Assembly: GCF_014805685.1 (NCBI RefSeq)
Contig: NC_060885.1
Location: forward strand, 16,469,632 to 16,533,631
Source of the DNA: Silurus meridionalis
Lineage: Eukaryota > Chordata > Actinopteri > Siluriformes > Siluridae
Direction: 5' to 3'
DNA length: 64,000 nucleotides
Shown: one piece after another, positions 13,505 through 28,328 of the stretch
How positions within the stretch are numbered: position 1 is the first letter of the stretch
How the letters are laid out: every line of letters begins with the position of its first letter
Program-made: the position numbers and the translations under genes
The notes under the pieces: generated by a model
What the model saw: only the letters and a program-made list of their open reading frames with translations
Databases searched by the model: none
Told to the model about the DNA's origin: nothing

Positions 13505-13702
13505 AATCCTGGATGGCATGATGGTGCAGCAGGAAGTAGGTTAAGGCATTGGATTGTGGACTGGGAGTTTACAAGTTCAAATCCTACCACCATCAAGCTG
13601 CCCCTGCTGGATCCTTGAGCAAAGCCCGTAACCCTCCCCTGCTCAGCTATAAGTCACTTGGGATAAGGGGGCCTGCCAAATGACATAAAATGTAAATGTT
13701 AC
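13505..13702 (+). mobile_element. tRNA-derived SINE, degraded
   Basis: The head keeps a polymerase III B-box-like AAGTTCAAATCC. It is followed by the fish SINE body CCTTGAGCAAAGCCCGTAAC and the tail GGATAAGGGGGCCTGCCAAA, ending near ATGTAAATGT. Its length of about 200 bp suits this SINE class. The A box is poorly preserved. It probably no longer transposes. Confidence 0.8.
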
Positions 13703-13935
13703 TGTTTCACAGCTTTAGGTCCTTGGTTTAATCCTGAGTTTGGAGTGCCATCTGTGCAGAGTTTTGCATGTTCTTTCGGTGCCCCTGTTTGTTCCTCTAG
13801 AAATGTAGGTAAGTTGGGAGTATGAGTGTGTTTTTAAATTTTTATGCAAAATTGTGTGTATGTGTGGTGACCTGAGACCTCCTGGGTTTTGGTTGCTGGA
13901 TGGATATATTGATGGATGCACATAAACCATGAACC
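13703..13935 (+). mobile_element. Second SINE-like repeat, degraded
   Basis: Starts with a TTTCACAGCTTTAGGTCCTTGG block and continues with GAGTTTTGCATGTTCTTTC. It ends with TTGCTGGATGGATA and a short GGAT-rich tail. This is the order found in a second common fish tRNA-SINE family. It abuts the SINE at 13505-13702 in the same orientation, so one may have inserted at the tail of the other. Confidence 0.6.
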
Positions 13936-14039
13936 AATTTATCACCAGATTTTTCACTATTGCTCAACTGATATTTGTCTATCTTTCAACATAATGTCAT
14001 AAAATGTATCAGCAGAGTTAAACAAAGTTAAGTAGATTT

Positions 14040-14430
14040 TATTGTTGTTCCTTTCATCACAGAGAGGTGCTAGAGATTAAATGTAGTTGCACCTGAAGCA
14101 CTGACAAGTACACATTTAAATGACAAACCATACAACAAACACAATAAATACAGACCATAGCTTATACAATAAACTATAAACAAATCAATTTAGCAAACAC
14201 ACATTTCTACCCAACAAAACTGAACCATGATATTATGATCATGATCATGTAAATGAGCAGCAGAATGAACAGATAAAGTGACTTGTGCATGTGGAATTGG
14301 CAAATATAATGTCTTTTTTGTTATGTGACTGAGTGCACTGGGTAGTATAGTGTAGTAGAATGTAATGAAATGGCCATCAGGCAGATCTGTTTAGGAGACT
14401 AATGGCCTGTGGGAAGAAACAGTTCATGAA
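14040..14430. repeat. Possible non-LTR element 3' region, degraded
   Basis: The end of this block, TCTGTTTAGGAGACTAATGG followed by GGGAAGAAACAGTTCATGAA, resembles the untranslated part of a fish LINE family. A similar GGGAAGAA block is near 53130. Boundaries and class are uncertain. Confidence 0.3.
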
Positions 14431-14579
14431 TATGGTGTAGACATGAACTAAATTTGAAATATGGTAAAAGAAAAATCATATATACGTACATATATTTATT
14501 TTGTCTTTACACCCTTATAAAATAGAAGGTTTTTAAATGATAAAAATGAAAATACCAAATAAATGTCAGACCTTCTACA

Positions 14580-14794
14580 TTGTTAATGTGATTTTTTTTT
14601 TATAACTGGGAACATTTTAACTACAAATAAATCTACAACATCCTGATTGCATAAGTCTGCACACCCTTTTAGTGGAGCTCTAACTGTCCTTACAGTTAAC
14701 CAGTCACCTTTAAAATAAGGCCTGTGAGTAAATGGCTTACACCTGCTGTCAATTAAAGTGATTCTGATTAAAACCAAATAAAAGTTAGCTGTTG
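14580..14794. mobile_element. Left part of an old interspersed repeat, interrupted
   Basis: Contains CTGATTGCATAAGTCTGCAC and ACACCTGCTGTCAATTAAAG, blocks I associate with a widespread fish DNA-transposon repeat. The sequence is interrupted at about 14795 by a TIR element. A plausible continuation (ACAATGGAGATCAAAGAGAT) follows at 15545. Class is unconfirmed. Confidence 0.4.
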
Positions 14795-15514
14795 CTGTAG
14801 TATTTTTCGGACTATAAGCCGCTCCTTATTTCCCACGTTTTGAACCCCGCGGCTTAAACAACCAAGCGGCTAATTTATGGATTTTTCCTGGGTTTTTCCC
14901 GGTTTCACAAACTTCAAGCCAAAAAACTGAACCCCATAACATTAGACCAATAAAATAAAATAAAATAAAAACCGCACCTCACCTGTGTTTTGAGCTGCAC
15001 GGGTTCGGGAGAAAAACTTTGAACAATGACTTTCTTGGTCGGCTACTGTTTACATACAAGCCGTTGTAACGCGTTGAGTCTGGGTGAAGGGAGAGCTCAC
15101 TAACTCCAGTTGCAAATGAAATCTTATAAGCACAGACAGGTTTCCAAAACGCGTGCTTTTTGATTTTTCTTGGCAACAGCGTTATGGGTTAGTCAAAGAA
15201 ACTTAGAAATCAGCATTATAAAATAATGAGCACATAATCCTCAGTCGCACACGCACACACACGCAGTAATACCGGCAGAATGCAGTGACGTGCTGTTCCC
15301 AAAATGCCGCTCTGCTCTTAAAGGAGCCACAACATATTTCACCCGTTACACCGTGTAACAGACACTCTCTTTCGGTAAAGCCTTTGTAAGTTCATTAGTT
15401 TCAGTGTAGACGCTTATACACAGGTGCGGCTTATTTATGTTAAAAATAAAAATATTTGTAAAATTTAGTGGGTGCGGCTTATATATGCGCTTTATAGTCC
15501 GGAAATTACGGTAG
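14795..15514. mobile_element. Non-autonomous TIR element, about 720 bp
   Basis: Bounded by imperfect inverted repeats. The left end reads CTGTAGTATTTTTCGGACTA. The complement of the right end reads CTACCGTAATTTCCGGACTA. The pairing continues into TATAAGCC versus TATAAAGC. The interior has further AAGCGGCT and GTGCGGCTTAT motifs and an (AAAAT)n run near 14950, but no transposase frame. It is less AT-rich than its flanks. Fish and other animals carry many GGACTATAAGCCGC-type terminal repeats, but I cannot name the superfamily. The target duplication is unclear, possibly a short TAG or GTAG. Confidence 0.75.
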
Positions 15515-15640
15515 TTACGTGAATGTTTCGAGGTAGCATTCTACACAATGGAGATCAAAGAGATGCCAAAGAAAGTGCAAGACTTAATTGTTAAAGATAC
15601 CAATCAGAATAGGAATATAAAAGAATATTAAAGTTACTAA
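15515..15640. mobile_element. Probable right part of the interrupted repeat
   Basis: The segment after the TIR element (ACACAATGGAGATCAAAGAG, then GATGCCAAAGAAAGTGCAAG) looks like the continuation of the repeat at 14580-14794. The join is an inference. Confidence 0.35.
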
Positions 15641-17078
15641 ATGTAGCATCATTGTAACATCAGTGTTATTTCTGTCTTTATATTTCAAAAACCTGCTAAT
15701 TCATAACGGTGTAAAAACACACCCTCGTGAAAATTTAGGTTTTTAAAATATGTACTTATAGTCCAAAAGGTCAATTTGAAACAACATCATTGTCTTGAAT
15801 GAAGCATTCAGCTGTCTCATTACCCACTCAGTAGCTTTTGTGTGATTGTATAGGAATTAAAAAATAAGAAAAAATAAGAAAAAAGTTTATTGACTGTTGT
15901 AAAGAAACATTTCAAAAATAACTCTTAAGTATTAATTGCATTAAAAAAATACCTGCCAACTATGCTGCCAAAAAAATAAAATGCTAAGAATGTAAAAGGT
16001 AATTTTTACAGTGTACATCTGGAGTGCATATTTGGTGCTTTGATTTAATTTCCATTGCATTTGTATCCTTAACTGAAAAAATTTAAATCCTAAAATTGGT
16101 AAACAGCTTAAAAAGATGTGAAATGTGTAGGTTCTGTGGCTCAGTGAATGTTTGATATTGCCATCAAAGGCTCTGACACAAAGTATTGGTCCAGATTTAA
16201 CACAGAAGGAGAGGGTGTTTTTATGGGAGAGGTCTTTTCCCTAGTCCTGATAATGAGAAGAAACTACCTCATAAAAGCTACCTGCAGGGACACAGGGAAC
16301 TGTCAAACCCTCTCTCTGTTTTCCCCTCTCTGTATGTCTGTGTAAAAATAAGAAAATATGTCTATTTGCATGCATACCTTGTGTACTAGCCTAAGGGACA
16401 GCAGTGTGGATGTTGTGCCCCTGAATTAAATTAAGGTTTGGCTAGTTGTTGGATGAGTTAATGTACAGTGTGTCATACAGTATTTGTTGGTATGTAATAC
16501 ATGTATGTTCTATTTGTTTGTCATTTTTGTCTTATAATTGGTTCTGTAAAAAATAGTCTAAAAGTTAATCAAGGGATTGTGGAAGCAGCTCTGTGTGCTG
16601 CCAAAAGTGCAGGGGGTAACGCAATTCACACCTGATGGTTACAGGTACAAAAGCCTCAGTAGTATGCCAAAGAAATATGTTTAATGTCAAAAAGCTGTGA
16701 GTGCAAATATCTTTGCCCCTTTTTCTGTGCTTATGGTATAATACAATACAGTCCTAAGCTGGGCAATGGTGAAGGCAGCTGGTGCTTTTAGAGACAAGGC
16801 AGAAAATGGTGTCTGTTATTTAACATGACAAAAAGCAAATCAGATTTTAATACCTAAATTGATTCTATAGATTATTAGTGAACTTGAACGTAATTGCACC
16901 ATTTTTATGATTCATTATCAAGTCGTGTTTCCTGCAACATGGAGCCACACTTTCCTGTAAACATGATGGGAAAGTTCTAGTTTTACTTTTGTTGGTGACA
17001 GAGTGACCTTTAATGCATTAAGTCCTTTAATGAACTGCTGTGAAAGGTTTCATATTTTAAGGGTTTTTTTGGGAGAGC

Positions 17079-17079
<1 letters not shown>
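15641..17079. other. AT-rich non-coding DNA
   Basis: No exon or confident repeat. The 65-codon frame at 16148-16345 has no recognisable features. Confidence 0.5.

Positions 17080-17158
<79 letters not shown>
17080..17158. repeat. (GA)n microsatellite
   Basis: A pure purine GA array of about 79 bases on the + strand. Confidence 0.97.
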
Positions 17159-17161
<3 letters not shown>

Positions 17162-17219
17162 TTTGCTTCTTTTAGTTAAGGCATAAATACACTGCCTTAT
17201 TCATAGGAGCTAAAATGTT

Positions 17220-17221
<2 letters not shown>

Positions 17222-17281
<60 letters not shown>
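17222..17281. repeat. (TG)n microsatellite
   Basis: A TA-to-TG transition followed by an uninterrupted TG array. Confidence 0.97.
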
Positions 17282-17286
<5 letters not shown>

Positions 17287-17598
17287 TTATAATATTGCAA
17301 TGTTCATTATATCTTTATGCATATTGTCTTTCAGATAGCAACAATTTAGATTCAGAAAACCAACAAACCAACTAAATGATCTTATTATACATTCTCTATC
17401 AAAAGATAGAACTTATGCCTGAAATAAACAAACAACACACAGTGATGGCCATGTTTCTGTATATGTTGTATATTTAAAATAGGTAGTGACTGCAAGTCAT
17501 AAAATGTGTTACCCACAGTTATGCATATTTATGAGTGTTTAGCATGATAGTATGAGGCTGTACGAATCTTCACTTGAGGACAGGTATTAATACAAGTT

Positions 17599-20428
<2,830 letters not shown>

Positions 20429-20498
<70 letters not shown>
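20429..20498. repeat. (TA)n microsatellite
   Basis: A pure AT array of about 70 bases. Confidence 0.97.
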
Positions 20499-20500
<2 letters not shown>

Positions 20501-20761
20501 CACTGCTCAACAGGAGGAAAAAGTGTGAATATGAGAAACAACAAAAATAGTGTAGGATGGTGGTAGGTAGGAAAGGAATATGGCAGTGAAGAGATTTTCC
20601 AATAAAAGCAACTCACTCATCATGTTACCCATTAAAAACAATTTAGTGTTTTATTACATCAATATAACTTACTTATTTGTTACAGCCCATAATCACTGTT
20701 ACACAGCCATAATGGGGAGGAATAGTGAAAGGAACTCCTGTGTTATTGTCTTTATATCTTT
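20499..20761. other. Short spacer between microsatellites
   Basis: No gene or repeat recognised. Confidence 0.5.
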
Positions 20762-20771
20762 TGTGTGCGTG

Positions 20772-20826
<55 letters not shown>
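20762..20826. repeat. (TG)n microsatellite with GCG steps
   Basis: A TG array with two TGCG interruptions at its left end. Confidence 0.96.
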
Positions 20827-20828
<2 letters not shown>

Positions 20829-22719
20829 GGGGGTGTATAGGTGAACAGTTTATGCTTATGTGGGCGTGTAATGTATGCTCATACATTCAAGGTTGAATTT
20901 TTATCTTGTTGACATTAAGTTCACTGTATCAAAAGGCAATATGGCAAGTTTAGATGAGTGATTCTGTTCCAACCAACTAAACGAAAGAGCAGAAAACTCT
21001 TTAACTCTGATTAAAAAAAAAAACTTGATGGCACACATTTCTCTCCATGTCCACAGAAATTTCAATCTGTGGGTGTGAGAGAAATAGAAAAAGCTCAGAG
21101 GAGAAGAGAGAGACTGCGAAAGTGTGGAAAGAAAAAGACTATGTTTTGACAAGAAGCTGGATATATGAACCTTGTAGGAAAAGTCAGGGTGAAAATCAGG
21201 AAAGGAAAATATATGAAAACAAGAAAAAGCGACAGGAAGAACAAAGCCAAAGGATGGAAGAAATAAAAACAGAAAAAGGACGGTAAAAGTGTGGCAAGCT
21301 AGAGTACCTACAGAATGTTGGTCGAGCTCTTTAGGAAGACACAGAAAGTGGGGGAGAGTGTGAAAGATGGAGCAGTGTGTCCTCTACTCATCCAGCCCTG
21401 CGGCACCTGGCTATCTCTGAGACAGCCCACTGAATTACACACAAACCTTGGCTGCTCCTCTGGTGCCTAGGCAAGGGTAAAGAACAGGAGAAGTTAATGA
21501 GGGGAAGAGAGAGAGCAGGTCCCCAGGGTCTTTCTGGAGGGTCTGGCCTGCCAGCTTTAGGGAGCTCGTCCTCTGAATGGGTAATTAGTAACCTGGACTT
21601 GGCCTGAAACCTATGAATTGATTGATTGCATAGTGAAAGATGTATCTTTTTTATATCTCTAGACACAATGCCTGGTCACTGGAGGCCACACAGGAGTCAC
21701 AATGAGTACACACTACACTAAGACCAAGTCTGGCTGGTGGCCTGTCACAGTGATATTATGACACTTGTGTGCATTTTTAAAGAGGCCATAATTAATTTCT
21801 CAAGTGCTTAAAAAAAAAAAATCTAATCCACAGATAATGGTTAATTACAATGTTATACACAGTAATACATTACTCAAATTCTGTAAAGAAAGTAGTCTAG
21901 GGAGGTTAAATATAAATATAGAACAGCCAGATTAATGTTATTTTCTTTTGCCATGAGGCCACGTGCTATGAGGGTGTTTCAATTTCATTAGTTATTTCTT
22001 TATCAGTGTATGCAAAGAATTGGAAACAGCAGGAAAATGTATAAAAAAGCTGATTTTTTTTCTAAGACAGGATCCATTTCATAAATCTCATTAATCTATA
22101 CAGATCAAGAGAGTGACATAATTGTACTTAATATGTCAATTGTTTCAGAATAATACAGACTTAATCTATCAAAGACTATTTAATCTATTTTAATAATAGA
22201 TTATTAATCTAATTAAATCCATTCATTTTATCTTAAATTTGCATTTTTGAATGAGCTCTGTGTTTTGTGTGATAAGAAAGCAGAATAAATTAGGATGGAA
22301 TTGCATTCTTGTTTGATTGAGATTCATTCGTTCTCTGATATATATACTAGGCCTCAGTCATCTGTATGGAAAACATCAGAAACCCACAAAAAAAACCTGC
22401 TTCTCTTGGGAATGTGGCTAAACCAGCACAGAGAATAAATCTCTTTCTTCCTGTGTCGATAGGACAGCCCCAGCTGAGAACTTTATTGGATCGACCAGAT
22501 TATAGAGAAGAGAGGAAAAGAAAGCAGGGGCAAAACCGGTTGAGGATTTAGTTCCATGGTAACTGTCGAGGTAGTGATGGGACCTGCTGCTCATGCATGT
22601 AAAAGGCTCTTTCATCAGTGTGCCATGGGCCACACCCATCCTACAGGCCTCCCACTGGGCTGGCGAGGGATTACAGGCAGGCTGATCTCAGAGGAGCTGC
22701 AGGTTGGCAGGATATTAAT
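20827..22719. other. Non-coding DNA, no gene recognised
   Basis: Purine-rich around 21060-21290, where the + strand frame is Lys/Glu/Arg-rich from base composition alone. There are A-tracts near 21009 and 21809. No exon was identified. Confidence 0.45.
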
Positions 22720-22810
22720 TAAGTAATTATCACTCTGTGAGGCAAAGATATGAAATATGTATGAGGCTTGATTGGGACGTTTGTGATTGTGTAATCTAAT
22801 TTCATCCATG
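22720..22810. promoter_or_regulatory. Candidate conserved non-coding element
   Basis: A repeat-free block with ATTAATTAAGTAATTATCAC, TGAGGCAAAGATATGAAA and GTGTAATCTAATTTC. It is rich in overlapping TAAT and ATTA homeodomain cores. Function is inferred from composition only. Confidence 0.28.
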
Positions 22811-22861
22811 TGCTTGCTTCTCCCTGAGCCAGGTGTCTCATATTCAAAGATAGGATGCATA

Positions 22862-22864
<3 letters not shown>

Positions 22865-22912
<48 letters not shown>
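22865..22912. repeat. (CA)n microsatellite
   Basis: A CA array lying between the two candidate non-coding elements. Confidence 0.97.
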
Positions 22913-22917
<5 letters not shown>

Positions 22918-23029
22918 TGTAGTCAGGTATCCCCTCTGCAATTCAGCTTCATTTACCTTAATAACACAAACATCATCAGGACAAAACAAATATCCATCAT
23001 GACATGTAAATAACTCAGACTATAATTAA

Positions 23030-23420
23030 ATAGAGAGGTCTTCAGTATTGTGGGGTAAAAGTATTTGCTAACTTGTCATTATGGTAATTACAGTGAAAAA
23101 GCTTAATCAGGTTGGATTACGCCTCTTGCAGATAAAGATTGAACGTTGGATTAGCCCCCCTTTAACCAATAAGAAAGATTTTATTTGTAATGTGTAAACA
23201 GGAGATTATGCTAATCCCATAGGATCAAACAATAATTTCTACTGATCATTCAATAGCTTTTGAAGTCATTTATTTGTTCATATTTATTTTAAATGCCGTA
23301 GGGCCACTGAAGAGAGGAACCAATTATCATTAGCTCTATAATTACGCCTGTGATCGTTCTGATTTGCAAGTCTTTGGTGCTTAAGCAGTTACAGTAAACC
23401 TGCATATTTAATACGACAAA
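23030..23420. promoter_or_regulatory. Candidate conserved non-coding block
   Basis: Includes ATGGTAATTACAGTG, AAGCTTAATCAGGTTGGATT and ACCAATTATCATTAGC, with ATTACGCCTGTGATCG near 23341. It is unique sequence with dense homeodomain-like and GATTA-like cores and no simple repeats. Such blocks often prove conserved near developmental genes, but this is an inference from pattern. Confidence 0.28.
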
Positions 23421-24693
23421 CAGTAATATCCCACATGAACCAGGAGACATTAACAAAGCAAGTGAGCTAATCGAAACTATTGTGGAGAGACAATATCCTA
23501 CAGATAAGAATAACTGTGATGTTTTAGGTATTGTCTGCTTGCTAAGGGCTTTGCAGTCCCTCGCCTCTCCCCTTTCGCTTCTATTGTTTTGCTCTCAGGC
23601 ATCACAGACATATTGACAAAGTGCAGCCCATATGCCGGAATGCTCATCTTTCCCTTTCCTATTCCTCACACTTCTAGAAAAAAAATCTTCAACCTTAGAG
23701 TCGATACAGACCAAGACATCTGCAGCCAGTGGGTACACACACATTTGAAAGCATCTATGCAACCTGCACACACACCTAGTCATGTAAAGTTATAAGTGCA
23801 CATAGTGAACATCTGCCTGCGGTTGATCCCCTACAGGCTCATTGATTTAGGTGTGCTCACCTCCCTTTCGTTTTTTTACCTCTTTTCCTCCATTATCGAT
23901 TTTGATCATCTTTGTATTGTGTCCGCTGTATGATGTTGAATGGATTGCATGGTGGCAGAATATCTTGCTCTGTGGCTGGTCATTTATGTTCAAAACATTT
24001 GTCTTGTGTAGTCTGTTCTTGCTCGGCCAGCCCCACAATCTGATTCCTATGCCTCACTTGACTAACAATTTATCTTTATCTGTCTGCTCCTCTGTCTGTG
24101 AGCATGCTTTTGTGTTTGTAAGACTTTCTATCTCTTCCTCACTCTCTATATACTTCAAGATTTTTCTTTACTGTGTACTCACCAACTGTATGCAACTGTA
24201 GGCCACAAAAAAACTTTCAAGCATTCAACATGACAAAATATAATTCCTCTTTTGTAGACAAACAAAACTTTCAATAGATATATGTGCTGTATATTTTGTA
24301 AGTGGGTGTGAAATACTTCACTTTTTTGTGGCTTGCAACAAACATATGTATTGTGATATCCCAGTTATGAAGCACATACTCATCATAAATAGGTCCCCAG
24401 CGCAAGAGTTTCTTGGAAGAAGGGACTCGAAAAAAAAAAAGACATGACAGAGGAGAGAGAGTAAAAGGAGAGCTGACGTTCTCCTGAGAGTTTGCTAGCA
24501 GTCGTTCTTTCCTGAAGTGTAGGATTTGAAAGGAACCCTTTGTCTTCTTTAATCTCTGAGCGAAGCCTTCCTGTAAAGAACCCGCTTCAGGTATCAGACT
24601 GATTCATAATAGTTTGTGTTACAGTCATACTATAATAATTAAAATATTATTTATAATAATATTAAAAAATACATTAAAATAATCATCACACTC
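23421..24693. other. Non-coding DNA, no gene recognised
   Basis: The 116-codon frame at 23851-24201 is hydrophobic and Ser/Leu-rich without a recognisable family. No splice or start context supports it. Confidence 0.45.
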
Positions 24694-24706
24694 ATTATTA
24701 TTATTA

Positions 24707-24769
<63 letters not shown>
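24694..24769. repeat. (ATT)n microsatellite
   Basis: A trinucleotide ATT array with one TTAATTA interruption near the start. Confidence 0.97.
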
Positions 24770-25799
24770 AATCATTTTAATCTTGAGCTCCAGGCCTTTC
24801 ACAGTAATTCTACAAATAATTATTAAATGTCTATTTAAAGAGACATTTCAATACAATCAAGATAATATACAAGAGAAAAACATTTCTTTTTTTATAACTC
24901 TCAAGTGTGTCACTTAGTCACGGTGCAAAAGACTGATGGAGTTTTGAGTAGAAAATGGACACTGAACAAAGTCATTTTAATGAGTAAAGCAATGCTTTGT
25001 GTGGCTTTGTGTGAAAACTGAAATTGGAGAGAGAAACTGTTTTATTGCCTTAGAATACTATCTGTATTTTATTTGTTCTCACAATTACACTTTGAGTACA
25101 GAAATAAAAATATATATATATTTCAATTTACGCCAGCACCAGTGTTGATAATGTGCAGCTTCCAATACAATATCCTATTGTTACATTTCACTTAGCAGCT
25201 TGTTAGTTCATATAATGTAATTTGTCAGACTATAACAAGATTTAAACAACTATATATTTGAGTTTAACAAACATTTGTTAAAATTATATCCGAAGCATTT
25301 CGCATTATTATAGGTTCTTTCAGGACTGTGGATATTAATTGATTGACAGAATAAATTATATTAGTTCAACTTAGTGTCAGCTCTGCAACACAGCTATTAG
25401 TAGTTCAATAATTATAGTAATAGATCAATTATAGTAATACTATTATTTTCTTATCTTATGCCACTCTCTTAATATTTTCTCTGCCTAGGTAAAAAGAATC
25501 CCTTTTTATCAGATTTCATAGGTGAAAGTTATTATCACAGTAGTTTGCCTGATAATACCTCCTTATGTCATAAATCAATTAATCAATTTTATTATTAGTA
25601 ATAAACCTACATTATAATTGAACAGACCTTTGACAAATAATTGTCATGGAACCTTTTATTATTAATACTATTAATACTGAAATAAGTATACATTTTGTTA
25701 TGACAAAAATTAAACAGTTGAAAATTAAATAAGACCAGGTGGCATTTAAAAAGAATTGGTAACTGTTGTGTTTTGTGCCAGTGTAAACTAGGATTCTCG
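24770..25799. other. AT-rich non-coding DNA
   Basis: No feature recognised. Confidence 0.5.
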
Positions 25800-26275
25800 T
25801 TCTTGCGTGACAGGAATGGAACCTGATGTCGGAGTTCTAGCCCATTCGCCTCAGGGTTCAATGTGTTGTGAATTCTGAGATGCTTCCTGTCAGCTCAAAT
25901 CAGTTTGACCATTCAGTCTCTCTGGGCCACTCTGATCAACAAGATGTTAACACCTGCATAACTTCTGCTCATTGGATGTTTTTAGTTTTTTGCACACTTC
26001 TGTGTAAACTTTAGAGAATGTTGTGTGTGAAAATCCTAAGAATTTCGCCGTTTCTGAAAAAATAAAACCAGCCATCTGGCAGCAGCAACAACGCCAAGGT
26101 CAAAGTCACTTAAATCAATTTTTCCCATTCCAATGTTTTGCTGTGAACATTAACAGAATCTCGTGTCCTGTATCTGCATGATTCAATGCATTGTGTTGTT
26201 GACAAATGATTAGCTGAAAAATAATTTCACAAATGAGCAGGTGCACAGGTGTTCCTATGTATAGTGTATATAAAG
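25800..26275 (-). mobile_element. Tc1-like transposon remnant, family A, 5' half
   Basis: A minus-strand copy. Read on the + strand it shows TAGCCCATTCGCCTCAGGGT, GTGAATTCTGAGATGCTTCC, GCTCATTGGATGTTTTTAG and TTTTGCTGTGAACATTAACA. It ends with CAGGTGCACAGGTGTTCCTA, which is the outer end of the element. These are complements of the blocks in the other family A copies. It stops before the catalytic core and has no usable frame. Confidence 0.8.
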
Positions 26276-28258
26276 GTTAGCATGTATTTTGCTAATAGTA
26301 CACTAAGGATATCTGGAATCAGGTGTTTCACTACATTTAAATTAGCACTTTTTTTTCTTTAGACTCAGAAATGTGTGTCCTATTACTTGTGTGTCTTATA
26401 ACCAAAAAAAGCATCATCACTGCAGGGAAATCTCTTTCTTCCATCTTATCTCCATCTCTACCCATTTTGTCTCACTCACATTATTTTATGTTGCTCATCA
26501 TCTGGATCAGCCCTGTTTTATCATATTAATGCAATTTCAAGGCAATATGTAAGTATATGTATCTATATTATGCTCTTGGTTTTTTATTTTTTTACAACAT
26601 TACATATAAGAATAAAGAATATGAAAAGTTAACAAATGGCAAGGGAAACTATAAACATTAGCTAAAGCTTTCTGGATTGCACTTCTCTTTATCTAGGCAG
26701 GAAGTCTGTCTTAATTATTTAATTGATTTCTCCTGTATAGAAGTTAGGTCTTTCTAAAAATTTCAGATATTTTGGTCTTGGGGTGGATAATTGATGCTTT
26801 GTTTGCTTTGCTTTGTTTTGCTAATTTGTGACTAATAAAGCAGGGAGCTTCAGTGACGATTTCTAACACAAATACTAAAGTACTAGAATTTAGACCTACC
26901 TCTGCCATGAAGTCTTGGCCAGAAAGAAAATATTCTCTAAAATACATAAAAACCAAGACAGAAATTGCTGCAGGAAAATAAAATACATTTTGTTAAGTCC
27001 CAATTCTAACCATATTTAAAATGTGTGGTTTTAAAACTAGGACAGTGAAACAGACACAAACTAAGAATATAAACTATTAAATTAAATAATAAATTTGACA
27101 ATACAAAATATAAACAAGCAAACAAACAAACAAACAAATAATTCATATATGTCCAAATCTACTGATTTATCAATTTATTTACAAATGTATTAATTACTTG
27201 CCCTTAAGTTCACTGTTTGCGGAAAACCTAATGCATTCTCCTCCAACCCAACTGTGGTTAGTTAACTTGAATAAAGACAATGCTTTCGATATGTAATCAT
27301 ATATATGCTGTGTTCAAAGAGAGAGAGAAACAAACATCTGAGAACTGATCAATAATTCTGCATAGATCATTAAGTGTGCAATTTTCTGAATGTCCAACAT
27401 CATAGCTGAAACAGAAACCCTTTAATTTGGCTCTGATTGCAAATATTCAGCTGTTAAAAAATCAGTTCAAAATTGGGCTTCAGTTTTCAACACATTTCCT
27501 GAACCTTGTTAATGTTAAATTGAGGTTGTTGGCCCAGTGCAAATCACTGAAGACATACATCTCTTGTTTTACTCCTCCTCCCTCTTTTTTTCTCAGCCCA
27601 AGCCTGTCTCCCACTTCTGGTGATGAGCTGAAATTGGTGAGATGTAAGAGCATGTGCAGGCAAACAGAGCATGCCCACAACTAGACCTTTATATAGGACT
27701 CTAATAAAATGACCAGCACAATATGCCACCTGAGATGAGCCAGTGGCTTAGGGCAGATATTATCACTGAGGTCATCAAACTCATTACAATACCAGAATTT
27801 TACACATAAAGGTAATTTAATGTGATTATTAGATTTCTCGCAACCTCTTATCAAAGATGCAGTATGCTCCTTTAACACCTCCCTTGGTAAGGTCATCCCC
27901 AAATGTTGTAGGCTAGCTTAAATTGAGTTTCTAATTAGTGATGGGCTTTGGTGGATTTCACCAACAGTCTTTATCGTTGCTGAAACTACTACCTTTCTGT
28001 ATGTCTTCTTTTCTATCCTCTTCAACTCAACTCATATTTTACTATCTCTGGGTTCAGCTGTGAGTCTACAGGGGCTTCCTTGGACCTCTGCAGAGAGGCT
28101 AATGGCAAATGGGGCTCATGGCTCGCTGCTATAGCAGCAGAGCTCATTGTCACTCTGTGGCACCCTCCATCAAAGCTATGATTAATAGAACAGGCCTTTT
28201 CCTCCTTCTAGCCTGCAGCACTTTCTCACCTTCTCCATTTACTGCTCTCCACACACCA

Positions 28259-28262
<4 letters not shown>
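26276..28262. other. Non-coding DNA, no gene recognised
   Basis: An (AAAC)n run of about 25 bases lies near 27115-27139. The frames at 27427-27902 overlap on both strands and are not convincing. Confidence 0.45.

Positions 28263-28325
<63 letters not shown>
28263..28325. repeat. (TC)n microsatellite
   Basis: A pure pyrimidine CT array of about 63 bases on the + strand. Confidence 0.97.
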
Positions 28326-28328
<3 letters not shown>

